DNA of 8,688 nt from assembly GCA_947629285.1 (NCBI GenBank), contig CANRDA010000040.1, forward strand, positions 1 through 8,688. Reading direction: 5' to 3'. Position 1 is the stretch's first letter; every line of letters begins with the position of its first letter. Source of the stretch: an uncultured Bacilli bacterium (GTDB lineage: Bacteria > Bacillota_I > Bacilli_A > RF39 > UBA660). Below the pieces are notes generated by a model. That model was given only the letters and a program-made list of their open reading frames with translations, was not told where the DNA came from and ran no database searches. A program made the translations under genes and the position numbers. This document shows, piece by piece, positions 1-6,301 of this stretch.

Positions 1-1556
1 CATTAAATAATACACCTAATGATGAAATAAAAGAAGAGTTGGTTGAAGATTTAATAGTAGAAGATAATAAAGTAAAAGGAATAAGATTAGAAGATGGTAA
101 AGAGATTTTTAGTAAAATAGTAATACTTACAACAGGTACTTATTTAAAAGCAGATATACTTGTTGGAGATACTAGAACTAGACAAGGACCTCACGGTGAG
201 AGACCAAGCAATCATTTAAGCGATAAATTAAAGGAATATGGTTTTAATATAAAAAGACTTAAGACTGGTACTCCACAAAGAATAGAAAAAAGTTCAATAG
301 ATTTTTCTAAAACTAAAGTAGAGCTAGGCGATGATAAATACTATACATTTAGTTTTGATAACGAGATTTACTACGATAAAGATAAACAAATTCCATGTCA
401 CTTGATATATACAACAGAAGAAACACATAAAATAATTAGAGATAATTTAAATAAGTCAAGTATGTATGGAGGACTTTCTGATATAAAAGGAGTAGGTCCA
501 AGATACTGTCCATCTATAGAAGATAAAGTAGTTAGATTTGCGGATAAAGAACGTCATCAATTATTCTTAGAACCTGAAAGTATATACTATGATGATATAT
601 ACTTACAAGGTTTTTCAACAAGTATGCCACGTGATATTCAAGAGGATATGGTACACTCTTTGCCAGGTCTTGAACACGCAATAATAAATAAATATGCATA
701 TGCAATAGAATACGATGCTATAGATGCAAAACAGTTAAAGCAGTCCCTAGAAACAAAAGTCATAGAAAACTTATATACAGCAGGACAAATAAATGGAACA
801 AGTGGATATGAAGAAGCTGCTTGTCAAGGTTTAATCGCTGGAATAAATGCATCACTTAAACTAGATGGTAAACAGCCTTTAATACTTAAAAGAAATGAAG
901 CATATATAGGAGTATTAATAGATGATTTAGTTACAAAAGGAGTAATAGATCCATATAGATTACTCACATCACGTGCAGAATATAGATTACTTTTAAGACA
1001 TGACAATGCTGATATGAGATTAACTGAGTATGGACATGAAGTGGGATTAATTAGTGAAGATAGATATAACAAATTTTTAAAAAAGAAAGACGATATTAAC
1101 CACTTAACTGATTATCTAAAAAACACAAAATTAACTCCAAAACGTGAGACAAACGATAAATTATTAAGTTTAGGTATGCCTGAGATTAAAACTGGAATAA
1201 CTTTATATGAATTAATTAAAAGACAGGAAGTAACTCTAAATGGAATAAGTACATTTTTAGATAAAGAATATTCTAGCGATATATTAGAACAAGTAGAGAT
1301 AAATATCAAATACGAAGGATACATAAAAAAAGCACTTGATGAAGCTAAAAAAATGGTAGATTTAGATAATAAAAAAATACCAGAAGATATAAACTATGAT
1401 AAAATACATAATCTTGCTAGTGAAGCAAAACAGAAATTAAAAGAAATTAGACCTACTTCAATTGGACAAGCACTTAGAATTAGTGGGGTTAACCCAGCCG
1501 ATATATCTTTAATTATGGTATATATAAAGAAGGAATATTTTTATGAATCAAAGTAA
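1..1556 (+). CDS. mnmG: MnmG (GidA), tRNA uridine-5-carboxymethylaminomethyl modification enzyme, 5' end missing
   Basis: MnmG works with the GTPase MnmE to install (carboxymethyl)aminomethyl groups at C5 of the wobble uridine (U34) of certain tRNAs, using FAD, NADH and a folate one-carbon donor. The reading frame is open from base 3 to the TAA at 1554-1556. Codon 39 (TTG) is only an internal codon, so the gene enters from outside the window. About 105-110 N-terminal residues, including the FAD-binding GxGxxG loop, are missing, judging by the usual length of about 620-630 residues. Visible family motifs, numbered from base 39, are LKTGTPQRI (74-82), GPRYCPSIEDK (153-163) with its conserved cysteine, LEPE (177-180), GQINGTSGYEEAACQG (249-264), the SRAEYRLLLRHDNADMRLTE stretch, and the C-terminal SIGQALRISGVNPADIS helix bundle that contacts MnmE. 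It overlaps the next gene by 14 bases, which indicates co-transcription. Confidence 0.97.
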   Translation, partial: LNNTPNDEIKEELVEDLIVEDNKVKGIRLEDGKEIFSKIVILTTGTYLKADILVGDTRTRQGPHGERPSNHLSDKLKEYGFNIKRLKTGTPQRIEKSSIDFSKTKVELGDDKYYTFSFDNEIYYDKDKQIPCHLIYTTEETHKIIRDNLNKSSMYGGLSDIKGVGPRYCPSIEDKVVRFADKERHQLFLEPESIYYDDIYLQGFSTSMPRDIQEDMVHSLPGLEHAIINKYAYAIEYDAIDAKQLKQSLETKVIENLYTAGQINGTSGYEEAACQGLIAGINASLKLDGKQPLILKRNEAYIGVLIDDLVTKGVIDPYRLLTSRAEYRLLLRHDNADMRLTEYGHEVGLISEDRYNKFLKKKDDINHLTDYLKNTKLTPKRETNDKLLSLGMPEIKTGITLYELIKRQEVTLNGISTFLDKEYSSDILEQVEINIKYEGYIKKALDEAKKMVDLDNKKIPEDINYDKIHNLASEAKQKLKEIRPTSIGQALRISGVNPADISLIMVYIKKEYFYESK

Positions 1557-2161
1557 ATTTATTATAGAAGTAGAAAAATTAGGTATAGAAGTAACTGATG
1601 AAAAATTACAAAAGTTAGAAAGATACTACGAACTATTAATAGAATACAATAAAGTTATGAATCTAACAGGGATTACGCAAAAGGAAGATGTGTATTTAAA
1701 ACATTTCTACGATTCATTAACTTTAGTAAAAGTAATAGATTTAAATAGTATAGATAGTTTATGTGATTTAGGTAGTGGGGCAGGCTTTCCAGGAATAGTA
1801 CTTAAAATATTTTATCCAAATTTAAAAATTACTTTAATAGATTCACTTAATAAAAGAATAAACTTCTTAAACATAGTTATAAATGAATTAGATTTAAAAG
1901 ATATAACTGCTATTCATACTAGAATTGAAGATTATGCAAAAATTAATAAAGAAAAATATGATGTAGTTACTGCAAGAGCAGTTGCTCAAACTAATATTTT
2001 GCTAGAACTTGGAATAAATCTAGTAAAAATTGGGAAATATTTTAAAATTTAAACTGCCTATTGAAGAAAGCAATAGATGTTTAATAAAAATAAAAAAAGA
2101 AAAATCTACTTCTAAATTATTTCCCAGAGCATATAATGATATTAAGAAAAGACCTTTATAA
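1543..2161 (+). pseudogene. rsmG: RsmG (GidB) 16S rRNA m7G methyltransferase, internal deletion and frameshift
   Basis: RsmG uses S-adenosylmethionine to methylate N7 of G527 (E. coli numbering) of 16S rRNA. The ATG at 1543 lies inside the end of mnmG, 8 bases after an AGAAGGA ribosome binding site. The intact frame gives 169 residues with the family motifs in order: NLTGIT (40-45), LKHFYDSL (52-59), SAM loop GSGAGFPG (77-84), LIDSLNKR (98-105) and VVTARAVA (141-148). It then stops at TAA 2050-2052 right after GKYF. Directly after, in the +1 frame (codons from 2045 to TAA 2159-2161), comes a typical RsmG tail with FKLPIEESNR and FPRAYNDIKKRPL. Compared with Bacillus RsmG as I remember it, about 30 codons between GxF and FKLPIEES are missing, a length that is not a multiple of three. 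The result is either a recent pseudogene, a truncated product, or an assembly or sequencing error. The catalytic core itself is present. Confidence 0.88.
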
Positions 2162-2178
2162 AAACTTTTCTTTTTATT
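2144..2178 (+). terminator. weak candidate intrinsic terminator after rsmG
   Basis: AAGAAAAG (2144-2151) pairs with CTTTTCTT (2165-2172) around a 13-base loop and runs into a T-rich stretch (2171-2178). It overlaps the end of the rsmG tail. The stem has only two G-C pairs, so it would be weak. It may only partly separate mnmG-rsmG transcription from noc. Confidence 0.35.
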
Positions 2179-2185
2179 TATATGT

Positions 2186-2230
2186 ATTTCCCAAAATATT
2201 TCCCAAAATTATTGCATTATTTCCCAAAAT
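2186..2230 (+). repeat. three direct repeats ATTTCCCAAAAT, candidate Noc half-site operator
   Basis: The 12-mer ATTTCCCAAAAT occurs exactly at 2186-2197, 2198-2209 and 2219-2230. The starts are spaced 12 and 21 bases apart, about one and two helical turns. The third copy lies between the -35 and -10 boxes of the noc promoter. ATTTCCC is one half of the B. subtilis Noc-binding palindrome ATTTCCCGGGAAAT. No full palindrome is present here. Further copies of the 7-mer lie at 2119-2125 and, in reverse, at 2032-2038 and 2920-2926. By eye I found none elsewhere in the window. Binding by the adjacent Noc protein, with autoregulation, is inferred. Confidence 0.7.
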
Positions 2231-2240
2231 GTTGTAGAAT
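2212..2240 (+). promoter_or_regulatory. promoter of noc
   Basis: A sigma-A-type promoter reads TTGCAT (-35, 2212-2217), a 17-base spacer and TAGAAT (-10, 2235-2240). Transcription would start near 2247. The AGGAGG ribosome binding site at 2259-2264 sits 6 bases before the ATG at 2271. The spacer contains one ATTTCCCAAAAT repeat, so a protein bound there should block RNA polymerase. Confidence 0.7.
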
Positions 2241-2270
2241 ATTATTAGAGAATAAAAAAGGAGGTATTTC

Positions 2271-3899
2271 ATGTATGACAATTTGTCTAAGGTAATAGAT
2301 GTAGATATAAATGAAATCTTGCCAAATAGATTTCAACCTAGAATACAATTTGATGAAGAAGAAATCCTCGAACTATCAGATTCAATTAAGGAACATGGAG
2401 TTATCCAACCGCTAGTAGTTAGACCTATCGGTGATAAATACGAAATAATTGCTGGAGAGCGTAGATATAAAGCAAGCGTTCTTGCAGGAAAAGAAACCGT
2501 TCCAGTAATAGTTAGAAACTTAAATGATAAAGATAGTGCGGAAATTGCTTTAATTGAAAACATTCAAAGGAAGAATTTAACACCTATAGAAGAAGCACTT
2601 TCTTATAAAAAAATTCTTGATATGGGTTATATAACTCAAGAAAACTTAGCTTCTAAGTTAGGAAAAAGTCAACCGTCGGTAGCAAATAAAATAAGACTTT
2701 TAAATTTAACAGATGAGGTTCAGGAGGCATTGCTTGAAAATAAAATTTCAGAGCGACATGCAAGGTCACTTTTGAAACTTTCATCAAGTGAACAGCAGAA
2801 TCAAATGTTAAATAGAATAATTACAGAAAGATTAACCGTTAGAAGAACAGATGAAGAAATAGATAAATTAAAAAATAGTGATAATGAATTAGTTGATTCA
2901 AAAAAGATAATAGAAAAAGGGGAAATAGATATGAATAATAATATGTATGGAATGCCAAATATTCCACAAAATCCACAACCTAGTTTTGACATATTTGGAG
3001 CTCCAGCTCCAACACCACAACCAGTTAGTTCTAATATAGAGCAGCCAACTCCTGTTCCAAGTTTTGATATATTTTCAAATACTACTCCACAACCTACTGT
3101 AAATCCAGCGACACAAGATTTTATGTCAAATATGCCTTCTGGGCAACAAGGAGTAAGCACTGCACCATCAATTTCTGAGGTTCCAAGTGTTCCACCACAG
3201 CCAGAAATGCCTTCAATGGGATTTACACCTATGCAAGATAGTTTTGGAACGATAAGTCAAGTGACTGCACCATTTTCAGGTTCAGAACTAACTCAACCTG
3301 TAAGCGATGTAGCTTCAGTGTCAATTCCTAATCCTGCACAAGAGCCATCAAATAATTTTTCTATGCCAGCCGCACCAACTCCAAGTACTCCACAACAACC
3401 AGAAATGTCTCAAATTGGTGGAATACATTTTGATGCAAATGGTAATGTAGTATCAGTTGATAGTGCTACACCAACAAGTTCAAGTGTTACACAAACGCCA
3501 CAACCAGTTGATGTTCCAACAATAAGTCCTATACCACCTGTACCTGAGACCGCACCAATCATGGAATCTTCAGCTGATAATGCACAAATGATTCAACAAT
3601 CAGAAAATTTATTTAGTTTTGGTGAGCAACAACCTGAGGTACAAACTCAAGAACCTGTACAACAAGCAGTACCTGAATTTAAAATGCCAGAACCAATAAT
3701 TGTTACAGATTATTCTAAACAATATGACCCTGTGATGCCACAAAATGAAGTATCACAAGTACCTAAAATAGATTTTAAAGAAGTAATAGCTGCAATCAGA
3801 GAATGTTCAAATAAAATAGAACAATATGGATTTAAAATTGACCTTGAAGAATATGATTTAGCAAATCTATATCAGGTAGTATTTAAAATAGAAAAATAG
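2271..3899 (+). CDS. noc: Noc-type ParB-family nucleoid occlusion protein with a giant Pro/Gln-rich linker
   Basis: Noc is a CTP-binding ParB paralogue that binds scattered chromosomal sites and keeps the division ring off the nucleoid. Position after mnmG-rsmG is the classical noc location. Residues 8-105 are the ParB/Srx CTPase domain, with GVIQPLVVRP (43-52), GERRYKAS (62-69) and ENIQR (96-100). Residues 120-170 are the helix-turn-helix with Noc-like GKSQPSVANKIRLL and ISERHAR. The four positions reported to separate Noc from ParB read Q134, K140, N145, R162; three match Noc. Residues 221 to about 497 are a low-complexity Pro/Gln/Ser/Thr/Met-rich linker with PSFDIF repeated at 237 and 263. 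Residues 499-542 resemble the Noc C-terminal dimerisation segment (EEYDLxxLYQVVFKI). At 542 residues it is nearly twice B. subtilis Noc (283). The N-terminal amphipathic membrane helix is absent. The start has a strong AGGAGG 6 bases upstream. A terminator follows, and no parA or parB gene does. A chromosomal ParB (Spo0J) is the less likely alternative. Confidence 0.88.
   Translation: MYDNLSKVIDVDINEILPNRFQPRIQFDEEEILELSDSIKEHGVIQPLVVRPIGDKYEIIAGERRYKASVLAGKETVPVIVRNLNDKDSAEIALIENIQRKNLTPIEEALSYKKILDMGYITQENLASKLGKSQPSVANKIRLLNLTDEVQEALLENKISERHARSLLKLSSSEQQNQMLNRIITERLTVRRTDEEIDKLKNSDNELVDSKKIIEKGEIDMNNNMYGMPNIPQNPQPSFDIFGAPAPTPQPVSSNIEQPTPVPSFDIFSNTTPQPTVNPATQDFMSNMPSGQQGVSTAPSISEVPSVPPQPEMPSMGFTPMQDSFGTISQVTAPFSGSELTQPVSDVASVSIPNPAQEPSNNFSMPAAPTPSTPQQPEMSQIGGIHFDANGNVVSVDSATPTSSSVTQTPQPVDVPTISPIPPVPETAPIMESSADNAQMIQQSENLFSFGEQQPEVQTQEPVQQAVPEFKMPEPIIVTDYSKQYDPVMPQNEVSQVPKIDFKEVIAAIRECSNKIEQYGFKIDLEEYDLANLYQVVFKIEK
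2919..2933 (+). promoter_or_regulatory. possible internal ribosome binding site and start inside noc
   Basis: AAAGGGG ending at 2922 lies 8 bases before an in-frame ATG at 2931 (Met221). That is exactly where the Pro/Gln-rich linker begins. Initiation here would yield about 322 residues: linker plus dimerisation domain, without CTPase or DNA-binding parts. The same spot contains a reverse ATTTCCC half-site (2920-2926). Pairing with the anti-Shine-Dalgarno sequence needs a G-U wobble, so this is only a candidate. Confidence 0.35.
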
Positions 3900-3926
3900 A
3901 CTTAATAAAATTAAGTTCTTTTTTTT
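3900..3926 (+). terminator. intrinsic terminator after noc
   Basis: ACTTAAT (3900-3906) pairs perfectly with ATTAAGT (3910-3916) around an AAA loop and is followed by TCTTTTTTTT (3917-3926). It begins right after the noc stop codon and closes that transcription unit. The stem is AT-rich but the T-run is long. Confidence 0.75.
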
Positions 3927-3941
3927 AAATTTTAAAATATC

Positions 3942-3969
3942 GAAAAACAATAAAAAAATATTGCTTTTT
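3942..3969 (+). promoter_or_regulatory. imperfect inverted repeat over the -35 box, candidate operator
   Basis: AAAAACAATA (3943-3952) and TATTGCTTTTT (3959-3969) form an inverted repeat around six A's, with one unpaired C at 3964. The right arm covers the -35 box of the DUF2975 operon promoter. Its position suits an operator for the small HTH regulator encoded in the same operon. High A/T content makes chance pairing possible. Confidence 0.3.
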
Positions 3970-3989
3970 AATAAAAAATATGATATATT
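3961..3989 (+). promoter_or_regulatory. extended -10 promoter of the DUF2975-HTH-DUF4173 operon
   Basis: TTGCTT (3961-3966), a 17-base spacer and TATATT (3984-3989) preceded by TGA (extended -10) form a strong sigma-A promoter. Transcription would start near 3996, where the GAGGAG ribosome binding site (3996-4001) itself begins. The leader before the ATG at 4010 would then be only about 14 bases long. Confidence 0.75.
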
Positions 3990-4009
3990 CTTCTTGAGGA
4001 GATGTTTTA

Positions 4010-4477
4010 ATGAAATTAGATGGTAAATTTGGAATAGGAAATATATTAAAAGTTTTTCTTGAAATATGTATGGTTGTTTTAATAACAAATTTACTATTAT
4101 TATTTCAAATAGTTAATTTTTTGAAATTAAAATTTGATTTATTTATTGTAATGATATATCCATGTGGTATATGCTTTTTAGCTTTAATATATCAATTTAT
4201 TAAATTGTTTGATTCATTAAAAAATAATAAACCATTTTCAAATGATACTATAAAAAGATTTAATAATAGTCAGATAATTTGTTTTATTATTTCATTACTA
4301 GTATTTATAGCTTTATTTTTATTGATTTTTGTGTATGATTACTATAGTAATGAATTAAGATATTGTATAGCTTTTATTGGTATTCTTTTCTTTGGAGTAG
4401 GTGTTGCTTTATACATTATGAAATCTCTTTTTAAAGAAGCAATCAGTTATAAAGAATTAAATGATTTAACAATATAG
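4010..4477 (+). CDS. DUF2975 family membrane protein (YoaS-like)
   Basis: This 155-residue protein has four predicted membrane helices (about 14-37, 43-65, 88-110, 117-138). The cytoplasmic loop motif KNNKPFSNDTIKRF (71-84) and the ending FKEAISYKELNDLTI (141-155) are typical of DUF2975. The biochemical function of the family is not known. Such genes are regularly paired with a small Cro/C1-type regulator, as here: the stop codon is 8 bases from the next start. In other Bacillota this pair often behaves as an autoregulated unit responding to envelope or growth conditions, but nothing in the sequence shows the signal. The start is supported by GAGGAG 8 bases upstream of the ATG. Confidence 0.85.
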   Translation: MKLDGKFGIGNILKVFLEICMVVLITNLLLLFQIVNFLKLKFDLFIVMIYPCGICFLALIYQFIKLFDSLKNNKPFSNDTIKRFNNSQIICFIISLLVFIALFLLIFVYDYYSNELRYCIAFIGILFFGVGVALYIMKSLFKEAISYKELNDLTI

Positions 4478-4485
4478 GAGGTCTT

Positions 4486-4704
4486 ATGTCAATAATAGTT
4501 AATTTAGATGTTATGATGGCAAAAAGAAAAATTTCATCACAAGAATTAGCAGAAAAACTAGGAATAACGCAAGCAAACCTATCTATATTAAAAACTAATA
4601 AAGGTAAAGCTATAAGATTTTCAACATTAAATAAAATATGTGAAATATTAGATTGTAAACCAGGAGATATATTAGATTACGAAAGAGAGGAAAAGTATGA
4701 ATAA
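4486..4704 (+). CDS. small Cro/C1-type HTH regulator (YozG-like)
   Basis: This 72-residue protein is essentially a single helix-turn-helix domain. It contains ISSQELAEKLGITQANLSILK (16-36) as scaffold and recognition helices, followed by STLNKICEILDCKPGDIL (46-63), the closing helices of the Xre/Cro fold (HTH_26 type). It has no ligand or dimerisation domain. An AGGAGGT ribosome binding site (4476-4482) overlaps the stop of the DUF2975 gene, and the protein's own end overlaps the DUF4173 gene by 8 bases, so the three are translated from one mRNA. The likely role is repression of its own operon. The inverted repeat over the -35 box (3943-3969) is a possible target, which is inference. Confidence 0.9.
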   Translation: MSIIVNLDVMMAKRKISSQELAEKLGITQANLSILKTNKGKAIRFSTLNKICEILDCKPGDILDYEREEKYE

Positions 4705-6124
4705 ATTATTTAAATGGATTATTTTGTTAGCAATATGGAATTCAATTTTGTTTTTTAACAAAAGTTTAGGAATATCAGTAATTTTATTTATGTTACCATT
4801 TATTATATTTATAATCTACGTACTTAAATCTAACGAAAAAATAATAAATAAAAACGGATTGCTATTAATAATACCAATATTAATGTTGTCAGTGTCATAT
4901 TGTATTTACAATCAAACATTTTTTAAAATATTAAATTCAATTTTAATACCATTTTTAACTATGTTAATGTTTATAATGTGTATTAGGCCAACTAATAAAT
5001 TTAAAACAATTCTTCAAAATATTTTTGGTATACTTATTAAGCCATTTTCTTATATTAATAGAGTCATGAATATAATATTTGAATTATTATCAAAAAAATT
5101 AACAATTTCATCAACATCAAAAAAAGTTATAAAATCAATTTTAATATTAATACCATTTTTGATTATTATTTTATTACTTTTGACTTCTGCAGATATGATA
5201 TTTGAAAGTATGATATCAAAAATAATTAATATAAAATATATAATGAAATTGTTAACGTTTAAAAACTTTAAAAAATTGTCATATAGAATAATAATAATAT
5301 TAATATTTTTCTTATATTTATCTGTAGTACTCAATTATATACTATTTACTTATCCAAAAGAAAAATCAAAGGAAAAAGAATTAAAAGTAAAAAATGACAA
5401 TCTCACTATCAAAGTCATTCTTACTGCGTTTAATGTAGTATATATAATATTTGATTTCATTCAAATAAAATCGCTCCTTTTTCACTCAGTAAGTAGTAAT
5501 ATAAATTATGCTGAATATGCAAGACAAGGATTCCTCCAACTTATGATTATTTCGATTATAAATATAGTTTTAATCTTGATTTCAAAAAAATTTGAAGAAA
5601 ATGATTCAACAAAAAATAAATATATAAAAAGTATGAGTTTATTAATGGTATTACTTACTTTTATAATAATAATATCATCATTCTTTAGAATGAATTTGTA
5701 TGAAAGTGAATTTGGTTATACATTTTTAAGATTGCTTGTATATGTAATACTGTTTACGGAAACATTACTACTAATTCCAACAATAATCTATATAATTAAG
5801 AAAAATTTTAATATAACTAAATCATATTTTATAATTGTAATAGTTATATATACTTTTATAAATTTTGTAAATATAGACGAGATAATTGCAGTTAGAAATA
5901 TAAATAGATATAATGTAAAAAATGATATAGATATTGAATATTTAGAAAATGGTAGAGCCGATAATATACCAATATTAATTAAATTGTATAATAAAGTAGA
6001 GGATAAAGAAATTAAAGAAAAACTATATAATTATCTTAAAGGTGTAGATTTAGATATTAATGGATTTCAAGAATTTAATATTTCCAAGTTAATAGCAAAG
6101 CAAAAAATAAAGAAATTAAAGTAG
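4697..6124 (+). CDS. DUF4173 family polytopic membrane protein
   Basis: This 475-residue protein has about eleven hydrophobic segments, including roughly 6-43, 53-70, 78-96, 146-163, 197-218, 240-263, 278-297, 312-330, 340-364 and 375-392. A hydrophilic C-terminal tail runs from about 400 to 475. Signature motifs of DUF4173 are NYAEYARQGFLQL (270-282), RMNLYESEFGYTFLRLLVY (331-349), NIDEIIAVRNINRY (392-405) and YLENGRADNIPIL (415-427). The molecular function of the family is unknown. The ATG overlaps the end of the HTH gene by 8 bases and has AGAGG 6 bases upstream, so translation is coupled. Genes of this family are commonly found with DUF2975 and small HTH proteins, which suggests a shared envelope-related role. 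Codon use is extremely A/T-rich. The reading frame is complete and ends in a terminator hairpin. Confidence 0.85.
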   Translation: MNKLFKWIILLAIWNSILFFNKSLGISVILFMLPFIIFIIYVLKSNEKIINKNGLLLIIPILMLSVSYCIYNQTFFKILNSILIPFLTMLMFIMCIRPTNKFKTILQNIFGILIKPFSYINRVMNIIFELLSKKLTISSTSKKVIKSILILIPFLIIILLLLTSADMIFESMISKIINIKYIMKLLTFKNFKKLSYRIIIILIFFLYLSVVLNYILFTYPKEKSKEKELKVKNDNLTIKVILTAFNVVYIIFDFIQIKSLLFHSVSSNINYAEYARQGFLQLMIISIINIVLILISKKFEENDSTKNKYIKSMSLLMVLLTFIIIISSFFRMNLYESEFGYTFLRLLVYVILFTETLLLIPTIIYIIKKNFNITKSYFIIVIVIYTFINFVNIDEIIAVRNINRYNVKNDIDIEYLENGRADNIPILIKLYNKVEDKEIKEKLYNYLKGVDLDINGFQEFNISKLIAKQKIKKLK

Positions 6125-6140
6125 GCAACTACTTTTTTCT
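6118..6140 (+). terminator. intrinsic terminator overlapping the DUF4173 stop codon
   Basis: AAAGTAG (6118-6124) pairs perfectly with CTACTTT (6129-6135) around a GCAA tetraloop and is followed by TTTCT. The left arm contains the last lysine codon and the TAG stop, so the terminator is embedded in the gene end. Confidence 0.75.
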
Positions 6141-6230
6141 ATCATTTTAGTTTAGTAAAAAATTTATAAATGAATAATATAGAAAATAAATCATAGTACA
6201 AAAAATATTAGAGGGAAAAAAAATACTTTA

Positions 6231-6250
6231 CATTTATAATTTTGTAAATG
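6231..6250 (+). repeat. short inverted repeat upstream of the surface-protein promoter
   Basis: CATTTA (6231-6236) and TAAATG (6245-6250) form an inverted repeat with an 8-base spacer, ending 10 bases before the -35 box. It could be a regulator site. In such AT-rich DNA it could equally be chance. Confidence 0.25.
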
Positions 6251-6260
6251 AAAAAAAAGA

Positions 6261-6289
6261 TTGTAATTTTTATTATAATTTGGTAGAAT
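6261..6289 (+). promoter_or_regulatory. extended -10 promoter of the surface-protein gene
   Basis: TTGTAA (6261-6266), a 17-base spacer and TAGAAT (6284-6289) preceded by TGG (extended -10) make a convincing sigma-A promoter. Transcription would start near 6296, giving a leader of about 72 bases. The intergenic stretch 6141-6260 holds no gene. Confidence 0.75.
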
Positions 6290-6301
6290 GAAGATAGTGA
6301 T

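Noticed and set aside
39..41. TTG at 39 as the start codon of mnmG
   Set aside because: The frame is open upstream to the window edge and the FAD-binding N-terminus of the family is missing, so this is an internal leucine codon of a truncated gene.
2038..2052. Programmed ribosomal frameshift joining the two parts of rsmG
   Set aside because: The sequence TTTTAAAATTTAA does not fit a standard -1 slippery heptamer. The tail is in +1, and about 30 conserved-region codons are missing even after joining, so a deletion explains it better.
2186..2230. ATTTCCC repeats as a CRISPR array or plasmid-type iterons
   Set aside because: Units are only 12 bases, two are directly adjacent with no spacer, and they overlap a chromosomal noc promoter. 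Operator repeats fit better.
2801..3160. Minus-strand open frame of 119 codons opposite noc
   Set aside because: It has no ribosome binding site or recognisable domain and mirrors the proline-rich coding sequence of the + strand gene; it is a shadow frame.
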